From: Rhinopithecus roxellana
Lineage: Eukaryota > Chordata > Mammalia > Primates > Cercopithecidae
DNA: 64,000 nt
Direction: 5' to 3'
Assembly (NCBI RefSeq): GCF_007565055.1
Contig: NC_044566.1
Coordinates: forward strand, 57,643,332 to 57,707,331
Below the pieces are notes generated by a model. That model ran no database searches, had not been told where the DNA came from, and saw only the letters and a program-made list of their open reading frames with translations. Positions 22,575 to 33,234 of the stretch are shown piece by piece. Position 1 is the first letter of the stretch; each line of letters starts with the position of its first letter. The position numbers and the translations under genes are program-made.

Positions 22575-24470
22575 TTATTGTATTTAAGATTTACCTGTGT
22601 TGAAATATGTAGCTCCTAATTCATTTTGACTGCTGCATTAATACATTATATAAAATACCATAATTTATTAATTCATTCTCCTGTTAATGCCACATTTATG
22701 TTGTACCAACTTTTTACTATTATAATGTTGCAATGAACACTCTTTTACCTGTCTCCATTGTGCACCGCTGTAAGAGTTTCTCAGGGATATATAACCAGGA
22801 GTTAAATACTGAATCATAGGATAGGTGTAACTTTGACTCAAGATTGACCCAAATTGCTGTACAAATTGAATTGTGTCCATTTTCACTCTTACTAGCAGTT
22901 GAATGAGATGTTCTTGTTTCTCTACATTCTATTCATCTCTTGGTAGCATTAGACATTTTTATTTTTGCTAATATCATGGGTGAGAAACATTATAGTATGG
23001 TTTTAATGTGCATTTCTGATTATTAATGAGATAGAAAATCTTACTATCTGTTCATTGGCCCTTTGAAGGCCCTCTTCTTTGGAGTATCTCTTCAAAGCTT
23101 TTGCCATTTTTCTATTAGGTTATTTTTCTTATTGACTTATTGAAATGCTTTTCATATTATGGATGCTAATGTTTTGTCAGTTACATTAATTGGAAATGTA
23201 TTATTCCAGGCTGTGATGTGTCTTTTGACTTTGTTTATGGCATCTTTTGACTCACAGAGGTTTAGAATTTTAATGTAGTTGAATATGTTAATATTTTCCT
23301 TTATCTTTCTCTTCCTCCTTCTCTCTTTCCTTCCCTCCCTCACTTCTTTCTTTCGTCCTTTCCCTTCTTTCTCCTCTTCTCCTTTCCTCTTCTTTCTTTT
23401 CTTCCTTCTGCCTTTCTCTTTCTATCTCCTCCCACCTTCCCTGTCCCTTCCCTTCCCTTCCCTTCCCTTCCCTTCACTTCCCTTTGCTTCCCTTCCCTTC
23501 CCCTCCTCTCCCCTCTCCTCCCCTCCCCTCCCCTTTCCTTCCGTCCTTCCTTCCTTCCTTCCTTCCTTCCTTCTTTCCTTTTGTTTTTCCTTCCCACCCC
23601 CCTTTCCTTTGCATCTTGCTTCAGAAATCTGAATCTATCTTGAGATCATAAATATATTAAATATACTCCCATAATTTATTCTAGAATAATTAAAATTTGT
23701 CTCTCACTTCTAGGGTTTCATTGTGTCTGGAACTGATTTTTGCATATAGTTAGGTAACAATCCGGTTCACTTCTTTTTTCAATTTGAATAACAAACTCAG
23801 CATTTTATATTAAATAGTTTATTCTTTCCTTGCTGATCAGTAATCATGTCATATGTCAGATGTCATATATCAAGTCTCCATAGGTATTTGGGTCTGTTTA
23901 TGAGCTCTTTATCCAATTTCAATGATCTATGTGTCCATTCTTGCACCACTGTCACGTTTTAAAAATTACTACAATTTGATAGTCTTGCCATCTGTTTTTC
24001 TTCTTCAAAATCGTTGTGGCTCTTCTTGATCCTTTGCATGGCCATATAAATCTACTATTAGCTTATCACATTCTATGAGAAACCCCACTGAGAATTTGAT
24101 TGGAATTGCATTTAAGTATCCAATTTAATCGGGAGATATGGACATCTTTGCAAAACTGACTCATTCTATGCATGATTGTAGCTTATCTCTTGATTTATTC
24201 AGACCTTTATTGTCTTTCCATGAAGTTTTACAAATTTATTCTTAAATGCCTTTTTTGTTGCCATTGAAAATGGCCTTTTTTTAAAAAAATTACTTTCTGT
24301 TTGTTTTTGTGTATAGCAACCCTATTTATTCTTAATGTTGATTCTATATCCAAAATTATTGCTGATCTCTTTGATTATAATGTTTTGATTGTATATTCTT
24401 GGCTTTTCTATGTGACAATTATATCATCTATTAATAAAGAAGTTTTATTTCTATTTCTTCTCCTTGTGCT
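22575..24470 (-). mobile_element. L1M, reverse, 3'UTR and ORF2 3' half
   Basis: Reverse L1 blocks in order: 'tgttgcaatgaacactcttt', 'ttaatgtgcatttctgatta', 'tgctaatgttttgtcagtta', then past a pyrimidine tract 'tttatccaatttcaatgatc', 'gattggaattgcatttaagt', 'ctttccatgaagttttac'. ORF2 is broken by many stops. It lies between two pieces of L2. Confidence 0.8.
23295..23610. repeat. polypyrimidine tract, (CCTT)n/(CCCTT)n/(CCCCT)n
   Basis: About 316 bases almost wholly C and T on the plus strand, with successive cores of CTTT/CCTT, CCCTT (23443-23475), CCCCT (23500-23534) and CCTT (23540-23570). It lies inside the L1M. The Arg/Lys/Glu/Gly-rich minus frame and Pro/Ser/Phe-rich plus frame are artefacts. 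Confidence 0.95.
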
Positions 24471-24474
24471 CAAA

Positions 24475-25452
24475 CTAACACTCCAATATCAATCTCAAAT
24501 TAACCCATCGAATGAGGGTTTGGTTCTAACCACTGTACTGAAACTGTTTTTACCAAAGTGATGAATACCCTTCCTGTTGCTAAATGCACAGTTACATCTC
24601 AGTTCTTGGCTTACTTAACCTCTCAGCAGCATTAGGTAACAAAGATTATGCCTTCCTTTTTGAAAGTTTCTTCACTCAGTCTCTGGGACAGCATCTAGTC
24701 CTAGTTTCCTCTTACATCCTTGGCTACCTTATTCTCAGTCTGCTTTCTTCTCATTTCCTAATCTGTCAGTTTGGATGGTCCAGGACTCAGCCTTTCAAAT
24801 TCCTCTCTTTTCTATTTGTACTCATTCTCCAAGTGATTTCATTAAGCCCCACAGGCTGATAACTCAAATTTATATCTCTGGTACCAGTCTCTCTTGATCT
24901 CCACACTCTTTTATCCAAATATCAGCTCAGCCTCCTTACTTGGAAGTCTAATAGATATCTCAAAATAAAGAAATGTAAAACATGTACTTTCTGTATCTTC
25001 ACAATCAGACCCTTCCCGAGTTTTCTCCATTGTGGTAAACAGCACCACCAATTATCTGTTGCTCTGGCTAAATCCTAGGAGTCAATCTGAATTTCTTTTT
25101 CTCCCATATCTAACATTCAATTTATTTGCAAGTTATGTTGGCTCAATTTTATAAATATATCACAGATTGGAGCACTCCTCATCACTTCCTTTGCCACTGC
25201 TTTGATCTGAGTGACTATGATTTTATTCCGGAACTGGTTATTCTGCAATAACTGCCCAGCTCTTCTCCCTGTTTTCATCTTGCCCCATTATGATCTATTT
25301 TTCTCACAGTAGTCAGAATGATTTAAAAAATGGAGATAGAATTGTATCTTTTTTTGTCTCAAAACTTGCCAATGATTTGCTATCACACTTAGAATATAAT
25401 TCAATGTGGTATATTGGCCTACAAGGTCTGATATGAATGAACCCTTGGTGAC
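24475..25452 (+). mobile_element. L2 LINE, ORF2 3' part and start of 3'UTR
   Basis: 'ggcttacttaacctctcagc' followed by 'agcattagg' corresponds to the L2/CR1 reverse transcriptase segment encoding D-L-S-A-A-F. 'gatttcattaagccccacag' with 'gctgataactcaaatttata' covers the region around the YADD-D core, now lost. 'ggcctacaaggtctgatatg' is the L2 3'UTR. The frames are wholly decayed. Confidence 0.8.
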
Positions 25453-25565
25453 ATTTTTAAAATTCATTTTTATTTCAATAGTTTTTTGGGGTACAGGTGG
25501 TTTTTTGGTTACATTAATATGTTCTTTAGTGGTGAATTCTGAGATTTTAGTGCAGCCTGGGTAAC
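25453..25565 (-). mobile_element. short L1 3' end, reverse, inside L2
   Basis: 'tttggggtacaggtgg', 'ttggttacattaatatgttc' and 'tttagtggtgaattctgaga' are the reverse L1 3' terminus, about 110 bases, splitting the L2. Confidence 0.8.
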
Positions 25566-25945
25566 TTTTTGACTTTACCTTCTACAAGCCCTTCACTTAC
25601 TCTATTCAATTCAAATTGGTCTAGTAGCTGTTCTTCAAACTTAACAAAGTGATGTCTACCTCACGACCCTTGTACTCACTATTTCTTATAATTTCAGTTA
25701 CAAAATTCCTGCCCCTTCCCTATTCTCCTCTTACCCTGCTCTATTTCAATTTTTTCTTTATGGTACTTATCCTTTGACATATATTTTGTATAGTTATTTA
25801 TTATTTGTCTCTTCAGTGAGAACATAAATTCCTTGAGGGCAGGTGCTTTCTGTTCCTATACTGCTGCATTGCTAGTGCCTAGGGAAGTGTCTGGAGCATG
25901 ATAGGAGTCAATAAATGTTTCTTGAATAAGTAATGAGTAATGTCT
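25566..25945 (+). mobile_element. L2 LINE 3' terminus
   Basis: 'ttcttatggtactta'-like text, 'acataaattccttgagggca', 'ctagtgcctagggaagtgtc' and the terminal 'gtcaataaatgtttcttgaa' repeat are the classical L2 3' end. Confidence 0.85.
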
Positions 25946-26045
25946 CCTAGGACTTAAAAAAATACAAGCATACCTCAGAGATATTGCAGGTTCAGGGTCA
26001 GACCACTGCAGTAAAGCAAATATTGCAGTAAAGCCAGTCATGTAA

Positions 26046-26351
26046 GGCCAGACACAGTGGCTCATTGCCTGTAATCCCAGCGCTTTGAGAGGGTGAGGCA
26101 GGTGGATCACTTGAGGTCAGGAGTTTGAGACCAGTCTGGCCAACATGGCGAAACCCCGTCTCTACTAAAAATACAAAAATTAGCCGGGCGTAGTGGTGAG
26201 TGCCTGTAATCCCAGCTACTCAGGAGGCTGAGGCAGGAGTATCACTTGAACCTGGGGGACAGAGGTTGCACTGAGCTAAGATCACACCACTACACTCCAG
26301 CCTGAGCAAGAGAGAGAGATCCTGTCTCCAAAAAAACAAAAAACCAAAAAA
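26046..26351 (+). mobile_element. AluS inside Tigger1
   Basis: Begins 'ggccagacacagtggctcat' and ends in a C-interrupted A tail. Tigger1 text resumes right after ('agtcccataaatttccc'). No clean target duplication visible. Confidence 0.92.
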
Positions 26352-26489
26352 TAAGTCCCATAAATTTCCCCCCAGTGCATATAAAAGTTATGTTTACACT
26401 GTACCACAGCCTGTGCAATGACATTATGTCTACAAAATGTATATAATTTAATTAACAATACTTTATGGCTAAAACACACTAAGGATCAT

Positions 26490-28227
26490 CTGAGCTTTTA
26501 GGGATTTATAATTTTCTGCTAGTGGAGGATCTTGTCATGATGTTGATGGCTGCTGATGGTTCAGGGTAGTAGTTGCTGACAGCTGGGGTTGCTGTGACAA
26601 TTTCTGAAAATAAGACAACATTTGAAGGTTTACACATTGATTGACTCTTACTTTCCTGAAAGATTTCTCTGTAGCATGTGATACTGTTCGATAGCATTTT
26701 ACCCACAGTAGAACTTCTTTCAAAATTGAAGTCAATCTTCCTAAACCCTGCTGCTTTGTCAATTAAGTTTATAGACTATTCTTAATCTTTTGTTGTCATT
26801 TCAACAATGTTCACAGTATCTTCACCAGGAGTAGTTCTCATCTCAAGAAAGTATTTTCTGTTCTCATCCATAAGAAGCAACTCTTTATCTGTTCAAGTTT
26901 TATCATGAGATTGTAGAAATTCAGTCACATCTTCAGTCTCTACTTCTAATTGTAGTTTACTTTCCATTTCTATCACATCTGCAGTGACTTCCTGTGATAA
27001 AGTCCTGAATCCCTCAAAGTCATCCATAAGGATTGGAATCAACTTCTACTTCCCGTTAATGTTGACATTTGACCTCCTATTATGAATCCCAAATGTTCTT
27101 AATGACATCCAGAATAGTGAATCCTTTCCAAAAAGTTATCAATTTACTTTTCCCAGGTCCATCAGAAGAGTCGCTATCTATGGCAGCTGCAGGCTTATGA
27201 AATGTATTTCTTTAATAATAAGATTTGACAATAGAAATGACTTTGCGATCCATATAGTAGAGAATGGATGTTGTGTTAAAAGGCATGAAAACAACATGAA
27301 TGTCCTTGGACATCTCTATCTGGGCTCTTGGGTGACGATGAGCAGTAATATTTTGAAAGGAATTTTTTTTTTTCTGAGCAGTAGGTCTCAACAGTGGCTT
27401 AAAACATTCAGTAAACCATATAAACAGATGTGTTGTCATCAGGCTTTGTTATTTCATTTCTAGAGCACAGGCAGAGTAGATTTAGTATAATTCTCAGGGG
27501 CCCTAAGGTTTTCAGAATGGTAAGTGAGCACCGGCTTCAACTTAACGTTACCAGCTGCATTCATCGTTAACAAGAGAATGGGGCTGTCCTTTGAGGCTCT
27601 GAAGCCAAACGTTGACTTCTCATCTCTATGAAAGTCCTGGATGGCATCTTCTTCCAATAGAAGGCTGTTTCATCTACATTGAAAATCTGTTGTTTAGTGC
27701 AGCTACCTTTATCAATTATATTAGCTAGGTTTTCTGAGTAATATGCTGCAGCTTCTCCATCAGCGCTTGCTGCTTCACCTTGAATTTTATGTTGTGGAAA
27801 TGGCTTATTTCCTTAAACTTCCTGAATCAACCTCTGCTAGCTTCCAACTTTTCTTTTGCAGTTTCCTTACCTCTCTTAGCCTTCATAGCATTGAGTAGAG
27901 TTAGGGCCTTGCTCTGGATTAGGTTTTTGCTTAAAGGAATGTTGTGGCTGGTCTCATCTTCTATCCAGACCGCTCAAACTTTCTCCATAACAGCAATAAG
28001 GCTGTTTTGCTTTCTTATCATTTGTGTACTTACTGGAGTAGCACTTTTAATTTCCTTCAAGAAATTTTCCTATGCTTTCACAACTTGGCTGTTTGGTGCA
28101 GAAGACCTAGCTTTTGGCCTATCTCAATTTTTGACATGTCTCTGTAACTAAGCTTAGTCATTTCTAGCTTTTGATTTAAAGTGAGAGAAGTATGGCTTTT
28201 TCATTTACTTGAAAACTTAGAGGTCAT
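26490..28227 (-). pseudogene. Tigger1 transposase pseudogene (pogo-like DDE)
   Basis: Read leftward from the inferred ATG at 28225-28227, the frame meets an in-frame TGA at codon 9 (28201-28203). Other frames along the minus strand retain recognisable pieces, such as EEDAIQDFH, KPVLTYHSEN and VVFMPFNTTSIL. The family has an N-terminal CENP-B-like helix-turn-helix and a C-terminal DDE nuclease. The stretch that should hold the second catalytic Asp (I-D-N-A-P-G-H) is lost at 27334-27338 by a deletion of about 14 bases that also shifts frame. It cannot make active transposase. Boundaries are approximate. Confidence 0.85.
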
Positions 28228-28648
28228 TGTCAGGTTATTAATTGGCCTAAATTCAATATTATTCTATCTCAGGGAAGAGGGAGGACTGAGGGTGGGGAAA
28301 GGTGTGGGGGCACAGTTGGTCAGTGGAGTAGTCAGAGCACACACAACATTTTTCCATTAAGTTTGCCATCTTATATGGGCATGGTTCATGGTGGCCCCAA
28401 ACATTTACAATAGTAACATCAAAGGTCACCTATCACAGATTTTCACAAAATATAGTAAGAATAAAAAAGTTTGAAATATTGCATGAATTACCAAATATAA
28501 CACAGAGACATGAAGTGAGCACATGCTGTTGAAAAATGGTGGGTGATCGACTTGCTAAACACAGGGTTGTCACAAACCTGCAACATACAAAAAATGCAGT
28601 GTCTGTCAAGCACAGTAAAGAAGTGCAGTAAAACAAGGTACGTTTCTA

Positions 28649-29311
28649 TCCAGAGTTTTCGTTTTTGAACTCAATTGCCTTTTGGCTCTCACAGTTTGAA
28701 TAGAACAATTTCCTGTCTCATTTATATAGGAAATATATATATGTACACACACACACAGCAAAATTTTTACCTTTTCTTGTTAAGATAGAATCTTCCTTCA
28801 GTTGTGATTGGATGATTACTTTTATCTTTTTATTCACAGCAAGTGTTTTTGAAGTCCACTCTGTTGTATCACTATACATTTAACTCAACATTTTATTTTA
28901 TATAAAGCAACTTTGGTTAGAAAAAAAAATTTACACAGTGGCCAAAATTTGGTGGCACACATTGGAAACATTGACTGTCTAGAATGTGATCTTGGAGAAA
29001 ATATTGTCTATGGTAAAGTCACATTTCTAAGAATGTAGGCTAATAATCTCCGCTGATTGAAAGAAAATCTCCAGGTGGTCTCTGCTTTACGGACTTGGTT
29101 GTCTTTGTAATCATACTGTAGTTGGGCTGCACATTTACTCATACAACTGAAGTGTACAAAGAAAATGTAGTTTAGCTCCTAAAGAGTTTACTTTCTAAAA
29201 CAGATCTCATCATGATCATGAGCCTTACCGAACTGCAGAGAAGGCCTTGAGTGATTTCTCAGTGTCTTTGGGTTTAATGAGACACTGTGCAGGGTGGTTG
29301 CTGTGTGTGTG
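28649..29311. other. no gene or confident repeat seen
   Basis: Contains a short (TA)/(CA) run at about 28732-28757. No usable frame. Confidence 0.5.
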
Positions 29312-29379
29312 GAGCATGAGTGGTTTTAATTGTGGATGTTTTGAAAACACTTGTTATTAATTCCTTTCTTTAAAGGACT
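29312..29379 (+). repeat. local direct repeat, copy 1
   Basis: 'tgttattaattcctttct' and its surroundings are repeated at 30717-30783, about 75-80% identical over about 67 bases. Not a family I recognise. Confidence 0.8.
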
Positions 29380-29951
29380 GAAAAGGCCATCGCTTGTAGA
29401 TAGATGTTCAGATTTCAGAGTCCTTCCTTCTGGGTGAAGATCTTTATGATGGCTCCGCGTATGGAGCTTTGGCTTACCCTCTAGGTCCCTGCTTACCTGT
29501 GCCATGATGATGTCCTTTGTTTCCCTGGCCACTGCTGGCACCTGGGGCATCTGCTGCTGGTGAGCTCCTGGTCTCTTCTCTGGGCTCAGAGGCTCCTTCC
29601 TGTTGATGGCCCCATCTGAGTTTCACAGCCTCACTGCTCTGTCTAGTGATAATGTGACTTTGCCCTTTGTGTAGCAGCTCCCTCTAGGAAGATTCCTGGC
29701 CAGAGTCTTAAATACTTTGTTCAACAACCAAGAGCTATGCAGGGTTTCACACGACATGAAAGGCAAGCACGACTCAGGGGCATTGACTCAGTCTTCCTTT
29801 TAGCTAACTATGCTGCACAGCCTACCGACCATAGCAATCTTGTGAGGCTGCCCCCAGCAGGTGGGGGAGAGGGACAGTTGGGGATGCAGTCTTCTTTCTA
29901 CAGCTACAAAGGTAGCATGGGGAAAACAATGAGAAAAGTACAGAGGACCAG
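29380..29951. other. no gene or confident repeat seen
   Basis: Less AT-rich sequence between pieces of the local repeat mosaic. Plus frame 29737-29958 and minus frame 29326-29550 lack domains. Confidence 0.4.
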
Positions 29952-30168
29952 GCTATAAATCAGTGAGGACAGATTCTGTTCGAAGAGTCAATTTGCCTGA
30001 ATCTTTGTGAAAAACACATGACTTCTGTTTTCTCCATAGATTAAGTGAAAATCAGGCCTTTTCTCCCTAACTGAGAAAGAATTATGATTGGTGAGATTAT
30101 GGCCATGAAGCACTTGCAGATCTTCACAACACTGAGTGTCAGTTTACTTAACCAATAATAGCTTTTTG
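29952..30168 (+). repeat. large inverted repeat, arm A
   Basis: The reverse complement of 30891-31106 aligns across the whole arm at roughly 80% identity, with exact shared stretches such as 'agattaagtgaaaatcaggc' and 'catgaagcacttgcagat'. The element is unassigned. Confidence 0.9.
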
Positions 30169-30716
30169 ACCTGTTCAGTACGTGATGACTTCACTGAGAT
30201 GTTGTCAGGCTGGGGTGTGGGGAGACCGGGAGACCCATGCAGAAAATTGAGGAGGAAATCCAGACACGTACATGACTGTGCCCCTCCCTCTCATCTCTTC
30301 CTGCCCCTTTCTACATGGGCCTGTCTCCTCTTCCTTTCTGACAGTGGACTTCCTGTATCATAACCACTCCTCCCTTGAGATGGAACTACTTTGTTTCCTT
30401 CCTTTGTGTCACAATTTTAGATCCAATTCAAAAAGGGAAGCCACATTACTGATTATATAAGGTTCAAAATCTTACTCATTTTACATTTGAAAATGATAGT
30501 ATTAAAACCGGTTAATTGTAATTTATTAAAATGCTGCACCAGGAATCTTTGAGATTTAGGCTTTCTATAAACAGTCATCAAAGGGCTATTCTGAGAATTC
30601 ATGGAAAAGTGCAGTGGATGGAGCCTAGAAGAAAGCCTGACTCGGAGAACTTGGCTCAGTACCGGCTTGTTGCCTCTTTTGCACCCTAGGAGAGTAATGG
30701 ATATTTTTCTCCCCTA
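30169..30716. other. spacer between inverted arms
   Basis: No gene or repeat identified. The 75-codon plus frame at 30136-30363 straddles the arm edge and has no motif. Confidence 0.4.
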
Positions 30717-30783
30717 GAGCGTGAGTTATTTTAATTATGGATGTTTCAAAAATGTTTGTTATTAATTCCTTTCTATAAATGAT
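30717..30783 (+). repeat. local direct repeat, copy 2
   Basis: Matches 29312-29379, beginning 'gagcgtgagttattttaatt' and ending in 'cctttctataaatg'. Confidence 0.8.
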
Positions 30784-30819
30784 TTTAAAATGCTGCCTCT
30801 CTTCTCTGTGCACTTAGTT

Positions 30820-30910
30820 AAAAGCTTTCATCCTTAATGCAGGCTCTATAGAAGAAAATGTTTGGAAGAGGAATCATGTACAGGATATGCCAAAAAGCTG
30901 TTACTGGTTA
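30820..30910 (+). repeat. second local direct repeat, copy 1
   Basis: 'aggctctatagaagaaaatg' and 'aatcatgtacaggatatg' recur at 31331-31421 in the same orientation, near 78% identity. It overlaps the first bases of inverted arm B. Confidence 0.8.
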
Positions 30911-31106
30911 AGTAAACGGATACTCAGTGTTATTAAAATCTGCAAGTGCTTCATGACTATCATCTTGCCAATCACCACAATTCTGTCTCAGGAAGAAAAT
31001 GCCTGATTTTCACTTAATCTATGGAGAAAGCAAAGGGAAGTTATGTGTTTTCCCCAAAGACCCATGCAAATTGACTCTTAGAATTGGTCTTCACTGATTT
31101 ATAATC
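30891..31106 (-). repeat. large inverted repeat, arm B
   Basis: Reverse complement of arm A at 29952-30168, about 722 bases away. Homology fades at 'ctgatttataatc' on the outer side and 'caaaaagctg' on the inner side. Confidence 0.9.
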
Positions 31107-31330
31107 TGACTCTCTTATAGTTTGCATCTCTAGGAAGAATATTGAATTTGATCCACATTTAAATTAAATAGAAAAGTTGATTTTTTTATTATTTCAAATT
31201 TTAGGACTGGGCAATGCTTGTTTTGATTTTGATATTTAACAGAAGAGAAGAAAATCTGAACTATCAAATGGAAGTAGCACTAGACACAATTTCCAGGGCT
31301 TGCATCAACCTGCTTCCCCAGGCACTTGGT

Positions 31331-31421
31331 TCAAAGCATTTCAGAGTTAACACAGGCTCTACAGAAGAAAATGATGGAAAGAAGGATCATGTACAGGAGA
31401 TGGCATGAAGCTATTAGTAAA
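31331..31421 (+). repeat. second local direct repeat, copy 2
   Basis: 'aggctctacagaagaaaatg' then 'ggatcatgtacaggagatgg', matching 30820-30910. Confidence 0.8.
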
Positions 31422-31444
31422 GAGTAGTTCCGGAAAAATTGAAA

Positions 31445-31518
31445 GTAGCCTTCCAGAGATTATAGAGTTTGTAGCCTTCCAGAGAGTCTGGAAGTAGGTT
31501 TCCAGAGATTGGAGAAGC
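31445..31518 (+). repeat. three-copy ~25-bp tandem repeat
   Basis: Units start 'gtagccttccagagatt' (31445), 'gtagccttccagagagt' (31471) and 'gtaggtttccagagatt' (31494). Confidence 0.85.
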
Positions 31519-31733
31519 AGTGAGTGCATTTTGCCATCTCTTAGTCGGGAACAATCAATCAATGCTAGATAGTGAGATTCCCTAAGTGAATTTTTTTCTA
31601 TTCAGTGGGAGTAAATTGGGCTCGGAGGACAATTGTGGTGTTTTGCTAAATCTTGGAGGGAAGATTTAGAGTTAAGAATGCTTAACTCTACATTTGAAAG
31701 CAGGATACTGAATCTTGAAATAAAGACTCAGTG

Positions 31734-32018
31734 GGCAGGCCCATTGGCTTACGACTGTAATCCCAGTACTTTGGGAGGCCGAGGTGGGTGGATCACAAGG
31801 TCAAGAGATCGAGACCATCCTGGCCAACATGGTGAAACCCTGTCTCTACAAAAAATGCAAAAATTAGCTGGGCATGGTGGCGCATGCTGGTAGTCCCAGC
31901 TACTCGGGAAACTGAGGTAGGAGAATCACTTGAACCCGGGAGGCGGAGGTTGCGGTAAGCTGAGATTGCACTACTGCACTGCAGCCTGGCAACGGAGTGA
32001 GACTCTATAAAAAAAAAA
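31734..32018 (+). mobile_element. AluSc/AluY-like
   Basis: The body begins 'ggcaggcccattggcttacg' (mutated start) and has a 12-A tail. A perfect 12-bp target duplication 'aaagactcagtg' lies at 31722-31733 and 32019-32030. Confidence 0.95.
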
Positions 32019-32804
32019 AAAGACTCAGTGTTGCTGCCGCTCCTATAGCATGGAACAGAAATTGAGTTTCTGTGTGTCACTTTGTTAGAATAATTCAATA
32101 TTTATTTAATACACAATCATTTGTTTATTCCTTCTGCAAACATCATACTAACTAACTATTGGGAATATCTAATAAGACACAGACTTTTCCTTTGAGGATG
32201 AATCCCTGTGTGTGCAAAGATTTATCTGTAAATGGGTAGATTAGGGAGGACTAAAAGAGGACATCACTGATTGGAAATCTTATAGTAACAACATTGTTTG
32301 GTTGCTACAGAGAGGTTGTACAGAGAGGATTTTTGATAAATTAAAAAGAAAGTCTTGGTACAGTAGGAGCCCTCCTGGTCCAAAAGAAAGTACCTCTTAG
32401 TTGAAAATATTGAACCAGGTAATCAGAAGATAGCATGAGTGGTACTGGGGAACTTCTTGGAGAAAAGTGAGTAGAACATGTTCTGTAGTGACCATCCCAG
32501 CAGACTCTTGTCTCTTGGAAGAACTTAGTATTAAAATATTTCTCATACTAAGCCAGTAAGTGATAAGGAAGGACACTTATTATGGAAATTTTGGGAACAT
32601 TAGGTGGCTATAACTATCTCTAGATAATATATAATATTTATTTCATTTTTAGTTCTAGTAAAATAATTCTTCTGAGATTTTCTTAGGTTTTTGTGTAGGA
32701 TCTTAGGTCAAAAGCCAAGTATGACATTATCATACAACATGTACAACAAAGAATTGTATGAAGAAAAACTAAGAATGAGGACTATATAAAATTTTATAAA
32801 TTCC

Positions 32805-32921
32805 TTATTTATTCATCCATCTATTCATTCATAAAATATTTATCAAGTATCTCCTACATACCAGGCATTATGTTGACCATTGAAGGCATAGCAGCAAACC
32901 CTATCTTAAGAAGTGTGCAGT
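32805..32921 (-). repeat. L2 3' end, reverse, cut by Alu
   Basis: 'tattcattcataaaatattt', 'atcaagtatctcctacatac' and 'caggcattatgttgacc' are the reverse L2 terminus. Confidence 0.7.
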
Positions 32922-33220
32922 GGCCGGGCGCGGTGGCTCATGCCTGTAATCCCAGCGCTTTGGGAGGCCGAGGCGGGCAGATCACGAGGTCAGGAGATCG
33001 AGACCATCCTTGCTAACACGGTGAAACCCCGTCTCTAGTAAAAAGTACAAAAAATTCGCTGGGCGTGGTGGCAGGTGCCTGTAGTCCCAGCAACTTGGGA
33101 GGCTGAGGCAGGTGAATGGTTTGAACCTGGGAGGCAGAACTTGCAGTGAGCCGAGATGGCGCCACTGTACTCCAGCCTGGGGGACAGAGCGAGACTCTGT
33201 CTCAAAAAAAAAAAAAAAAA
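32922..33220 (+). mobile_element. AluY
   Basis: CpG-rich body beginning 'ggccgggcgcggtggctcat', A17 tail. Target duplications 'agaagtgtgcagt' (up to 32921) and 'agaagtgtacagt' (33222-33234). Confidence 0.95.
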
Positions 33221-33234
33221 CAGAAGTGTACAGT

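Larger units (their letters stand above)
25965..28646 (-). mobile_element. Tigger1 DNA transposon, end to end
   Basis: The left terminus 'caagcatacctcagagatat' (25965) and right terminus ending 'aaaacaaggtacgtttc' (28646) are flanked by TA on both sides (25963-25964, 28647-28648), the target site of the pogo/Tc1-mariner superfamily. Without the internal Alu the length is about 2.38 kb, close to the roughly 2.4-kb Tigger1 consensus I recall. Many internal blocks match ('cagtagaacttctttcaaaa', 'tagcatgtgatactgtt'). The transposase is on the minus strand. Confidence 0.9.

Noticed and set aside
23279..23632. Low-complexity frames on both strands (Pro/Ser/Phe-rich and Arg/Lys/Glu/Gly-rich)
   Set aside because: Direct product of the polypyrimidine tract.
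27780..28151. 123-codon plus frame inside Tigger1
   Set aside because: Antisense to the transposase; no independent evidence.
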